From: Deltaproteobacteria bacterium RIFOXYA12_FULL_58_15
Lineage (GTDB): Bacteria > Myxococcota > XYA12-FULL-58-9
DNA: 64,000 nucleotides
Assembly: GCA_001798605.1 (NCBI GenBank)
Contig: MGST01000016.1
Span: forward strand, 1,640 to 65,639
Reading direction: 5' to 3'
Position numbers and translations under genes: made by a program. Position 1 is the stretch's first letter, and each line of letters begins with the position of its first letter. Shown piece after piece: positions 61,951-64,000 of this stretch. The notes beneath the pieces were generated by a model. The model was not told the DNA's origin. It worked only from the letters and a program-made list of their open reading frames with translations, and searched no databases.

Positions 61951-62727
61951 TCAGGACCAAAGTGCCTGTGCAACCAAAGGGGTCGTACAGGGCGGTCCTT
62001 CCGCATGCCAAAGGAGAGGGCGTCCGTCATTGTTTGCCATGATGATGGACGCAGAGCGGGTGCCGTAGGGGCCCGCATGCACACATGCGGCTTCGGTTGC
62101 GGTGGGTCGCCAGGCCTCGCTGCGTTGGTCGGGAGCGGCCAACACCGTCTCGGGAATCGTGTGACTACCGAGAATCTTCGCCAGACCCTCTACCAATACT
62201 TCGCCGTGCCAGCTTGCGGCGTTGTCGAGAGCGCCTCTTACCCAACTTGCTTTGGCCGAATCGGCGTCGACGGGACGATTTTCGAGCACTGTGATGCCAG
62301 GAGTGAGTTCTCTGACGAGAGGGCGGTCGCCGGTCGTCATGTCGATATAAAACAGTCTGTGGGTGTCGCCGACCAAGACCCAGCAAGGGTTGAAATCAGT
62401 CGGGCACAACGCGGCGGCCAACGCCATAGTGGCATCCACCGCAGTTGAATGGTGGGTGCACAACAAGGGCAACTCACCTCGTGAGCGCTTTGATTTGTCG
62501 GCACCGTCGAGCAGCGGTTTGTTGGTGAGGCCAGCGATGACGCCGTGCTCGTTGACGGCGAGCCACGTGCCGTTGGCTACATGATCGCGCCCGCCGAGGA
62601 TGCGGGGGGACGCACGACGCAGGACACCCAATGGGCTTGCAGGCCGGTTCAGCCACTCGTCACGATTGGCCGCGATGACAAGCGGGGCGTCCGGATGGAC
62701 GTGGAATAAGGCTGTCAACAAACACAT
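61951..62727 (-). CDS. NRDE family protein (TANGO2-like)
   Basis: The 258-aa product begins MCLLTALFHVHPDAPLVIAA, and the name-giving NRDE follows (ANRDEWLNRPASPLG), with N-terminal Met-Cys. GTWLAVNEHGVIAGLTN, RGELPLL, PCWVLVGDTHRLFYIDM and the closing segment of Ser/Thr/Ala are in order, as in bacterial NRDE/TANGO2 proteins of about 250 residues. Family members are associated with haem trafficking or N-terminal nucleophile hydrolase-like activity; the bacterial role is not settled. The ATG at 62727 is the start, and it lies 22 bp after the stop of the SppA gene on the same strand. Confidence 0.85.
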   Translation of the reverse strand: MCLLTALFHVHPDAPLVIAANRDEWLNRPASPLGVLRRASPRILGGRDHVANGTWLAVNEHGVIAGLTNKPLLDGADKSKRSRGELPLLCTHHSTAVDATMALAAALCPTDFNPCWVLVGDTHRLFYIDMTTGDRPLVRELTPGITVLENRPVDADSAKASWVRGALDNAASWHGEVLVEGLAKILGSHTIPETVLAAPDQRSEAWRPTATEAACVHAGPYGTRSASIIMANNDGRPLLWHAEGPPCTTPLVAQALWS

Positions 62728-62749
62728 GGCATGGGGTGGCGGCGATATC

Positions 62750-64000
62750 TCATCGGATTTGCAGACCGATTGGCATGCTCAACAGGCCCGGCTCTCGTCC
62801 CGCTCGAACCGACTCGACAAATTGTGCACCTCGGTGCAGCGTCTCCACCGCGTGGGCAGTTTGCGAAAAAGCTTCTGTGAGGATTTCGAAAGTCGTCTTA
62901 GGAGCTGGGAAGACGCGAAGGTTGACGTCGGCATCGGGTGCCTTGATGAGATTCTTCAGCTCCGCGATAGCAACCTGCATATCGCCGATGCTGTCAACCA
63001 ATCCCAGCTCTTTTGCCGCGGCCCCGGTCCAGACGCGGCCTCGCGCGAGCGGCTCAAGGGTGTCACGCTCCATGCTTCGGCCGGCAGCGGCTTTGGTCAC
63101 GAAGTCGTCGTAGACCCGATCGAGAAATTCATCGACGCGCTTCTGATTGACCTCGCTGGGATCTTCAAGCCAGGAATAAAAAGCCGCGTTGTCGGTTGTC
63201 TCGTAGCCGTCGAAGGTGACACCAAACCAGTGATTCCAGAATTCCTTAAGGTTGAATCTACCGGCATAGACACCAATGGAGCCGGTGAGAGTCCCAGGTT
63301 GGGCGACAATGTGGTTGGCCTCCATGGCGACGAAATAGCCACCCGAGGCCGCCAGGTCTCCCATGGAAACGACGACAGGGATGCCCGCATCCCGCGTTAC
63401 TCGCACTTCACGACGAATCAAATCGCTAGCGATGTAAGAGCCGCCAGGACTGTTGACGCGAAAGAGCACACCGGCGACCTTTTCTTTGCGAGCCTCACGA
63501 AACGCATCGGCAACGGTGTCGGATCCCATCACCCCCTTTGCGCTCTCTCCGCGGACGACTTGGCCATCGCCATAAATTAGGGCCACAGTGGGACCGACGT
63601 TGCCGATTGATTCACTCTCCGCATATTGGGACAGCGGTACGACCGGCTCGTCACGACCAGTCATCTTGGTCAGCTGGCTCAGGATCTCGTCCGAGTACGC
63701 GAGATGATCAACAAGGCCGAGCTCAAGCGCGGCGGACGCGAGGTGCGGCCCGGTCTTTAGCCAATCGGTGGCCTTGGTGACGTCAACCTTGCGCCGGGTT
63801 GCAATATGCGAGGTCAACCAGGTTTGCAGCTGGTCCACCATCGCCACCGTTGACTCACGATGGGCCTCGGTCATCTTTGTTTCGGTGAATTGGTTGGCAG
63901 CGGTTTTGTACTCGTACCGCTTATCGAAGTGGACACCGATCTTGAGTTTGTCGGCCACGCCCTTGAGGAACGGGATACGCGCTCCGAGGCCGACGAGGTT
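62750..64000 (-). CDS. sppA: Signal peptide peptidase SppA, 5' end cut by window edge
   Basis: The frame is open at the right edge, so the N-terminus is missing. The visible part has a first-half SppA-type region (KGVADKLKIGVHFDKRYEYK, LELGLVDHLAYSDEIL) and the second S49 domain with VALIYGDGQVV, GVLFRVNSPGGSYIASDLIR, the nucleophile Ser in GDLAASGGYFVAM, the TLTGSIGVYAG strand and the TAAKELGLVDSIGD-type end. The Ser in AASGGY and the Lys of the first domain (not fully visible) make the catalytic dyad of the long form. It would degrade cleaved signal peptides in the membrane. In-frame GTG at 63958 is an internal codon, not the start. Confidence 0.85.
   Translation of the reverse strand, partial: NLVGLGARIPFLKGVADKLKIGVHFDKRYEYKTAANQFTETKMTEAHRESTVAMVDQLQTWLTSHIATRRKVDVTKATDWLKTGPHLASAALELGLVDHLAYSDEILSQLTKMTGRDEPVVPLSQYAESESIGNVGPTVALIYGDGQVVRGESAKGVMGSDTVADAFREARKEKVAGVLFRVNSPGGSYIASDLIRREVRVTRDAGIPVVVSMGDLAASGGYFVAMEANHIVAQPGTLTGSIGVYAGRFNLKEFWNHWFGVTFDGYETTDNAAFYSWLEDPSEVNQKRVDEFLDRVYDDFVTKAAAGRSMERDTLEPLARGRVWTGAAAKELGLVDSIGDMQVAIAELKNLIKAPDADVNLRVFPAPKTTFEILTEAFSQTAHAVETLHRGAQFVESVRAGREPGLLSMPIGLQIR

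Noticed and set aside
62600-63580. Plus-strand frame of 326 codons
   Set aside because: It lies opposite the clear SppA and NRDE genes and has no recognisable domain.

Overview
The window reads as chromosomal DNA of a deltaproteobacterial-type predator or glider, most likely a member of the Myxococcota with moderate GC. The taxonomic call rests on a complete set of Glt (adventurous gliding motility) homologues, many long TPR proteins and TPR lipoproteins, cysteine-rich lipoproteins, MJ0042-type zinc ribbons, PilZ proteins, a bactofilin and a PEGA lipoprotein. No rRNA, tRNA, CRISPR array or phage region was seen. One insertion sequence of the IS1380 type is present.

Layout. (1) 1-1953, minus strand: a DUF192 lipoprotein (cut by the window edge) and two cysteine-rich lipoproteins in an overlapping operon, with an 18-bp tandem repeat at one gene junction. 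(2) 2186-3951: IS1380-like transposase plus a DUF6788-like accessory gene. (3) 4164-29806, plus strand: the centrepiece, a continuous Glt locus. It has two outer-membrane beta-barrels (GltA/GltB-like), a TPR/Gly-rich protein (GltC-like), then GltD-, GltE-, GltF-, GltG-, GltH-, GltI- and GltJ-like genes in that order. Several junctions overlap by a few bases. A strong terminator at 16859-16899 separates the genes through GltH from the giant GltI. (4) 30034-35951, minus strand: an NtrC-type regulator, an outer-membrane protein, a 58-aa membrane-anchored peptide, methylthioadenosine phosphorylase, a UPF0324 transporter and an overlapping 65-aa Cys protein. (5) 36145-37776: a second zinc-ribbon/transmembrane/TPR protein. 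(6) 37858-41327, minus strand: two tandem paralogous exported proteins. (7) 41479-50298, plus strand: QueD, a J-domain TPR protein, a short DnaK paralogue, a protein sharing a domain with the J protein, a TPR lipoprotein, a divergent enolase and a PilZ protein. (8) 50577-64000, mixed strands: bactofilin, a ChaN-like protein, a PqqD-HlyD fusion, a class IV aminotransferase, an NYN-domain protein, a PEGA lipoprotein, a Lys/Glu-rich protein, another PilZ protein, an NRDE protein and a signal peptide peptidase (cut by the right edge).

How it fits together. The Glt products would form an envelope-spanning complex. GltJ (zinc ribbon, GYF, one TM, periplasmic TonB-like end) and GltG (FHA, one TM, TonB-like end) sit in the inner membrane, with cytoplasmic GltI. 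GltD, GltE, GltF and GltC are periplasmic or lipid-anchored, and GltA, GltB and GltH are in the outer membrane. In Myxococcus xanthus the gltA-C genes lie apart from gltD-J, whereas here they are contiguous. The force-generating TolQR-like motor and the MglA GTPase are not encoded in the window. Other themes are envelope TPR lipoproteins, a dedicated Hsp70/Hsp40 pair, and c-di-GMP-type PilZ receptors. Function calls are from reading motifs by eye; no database search was possible.
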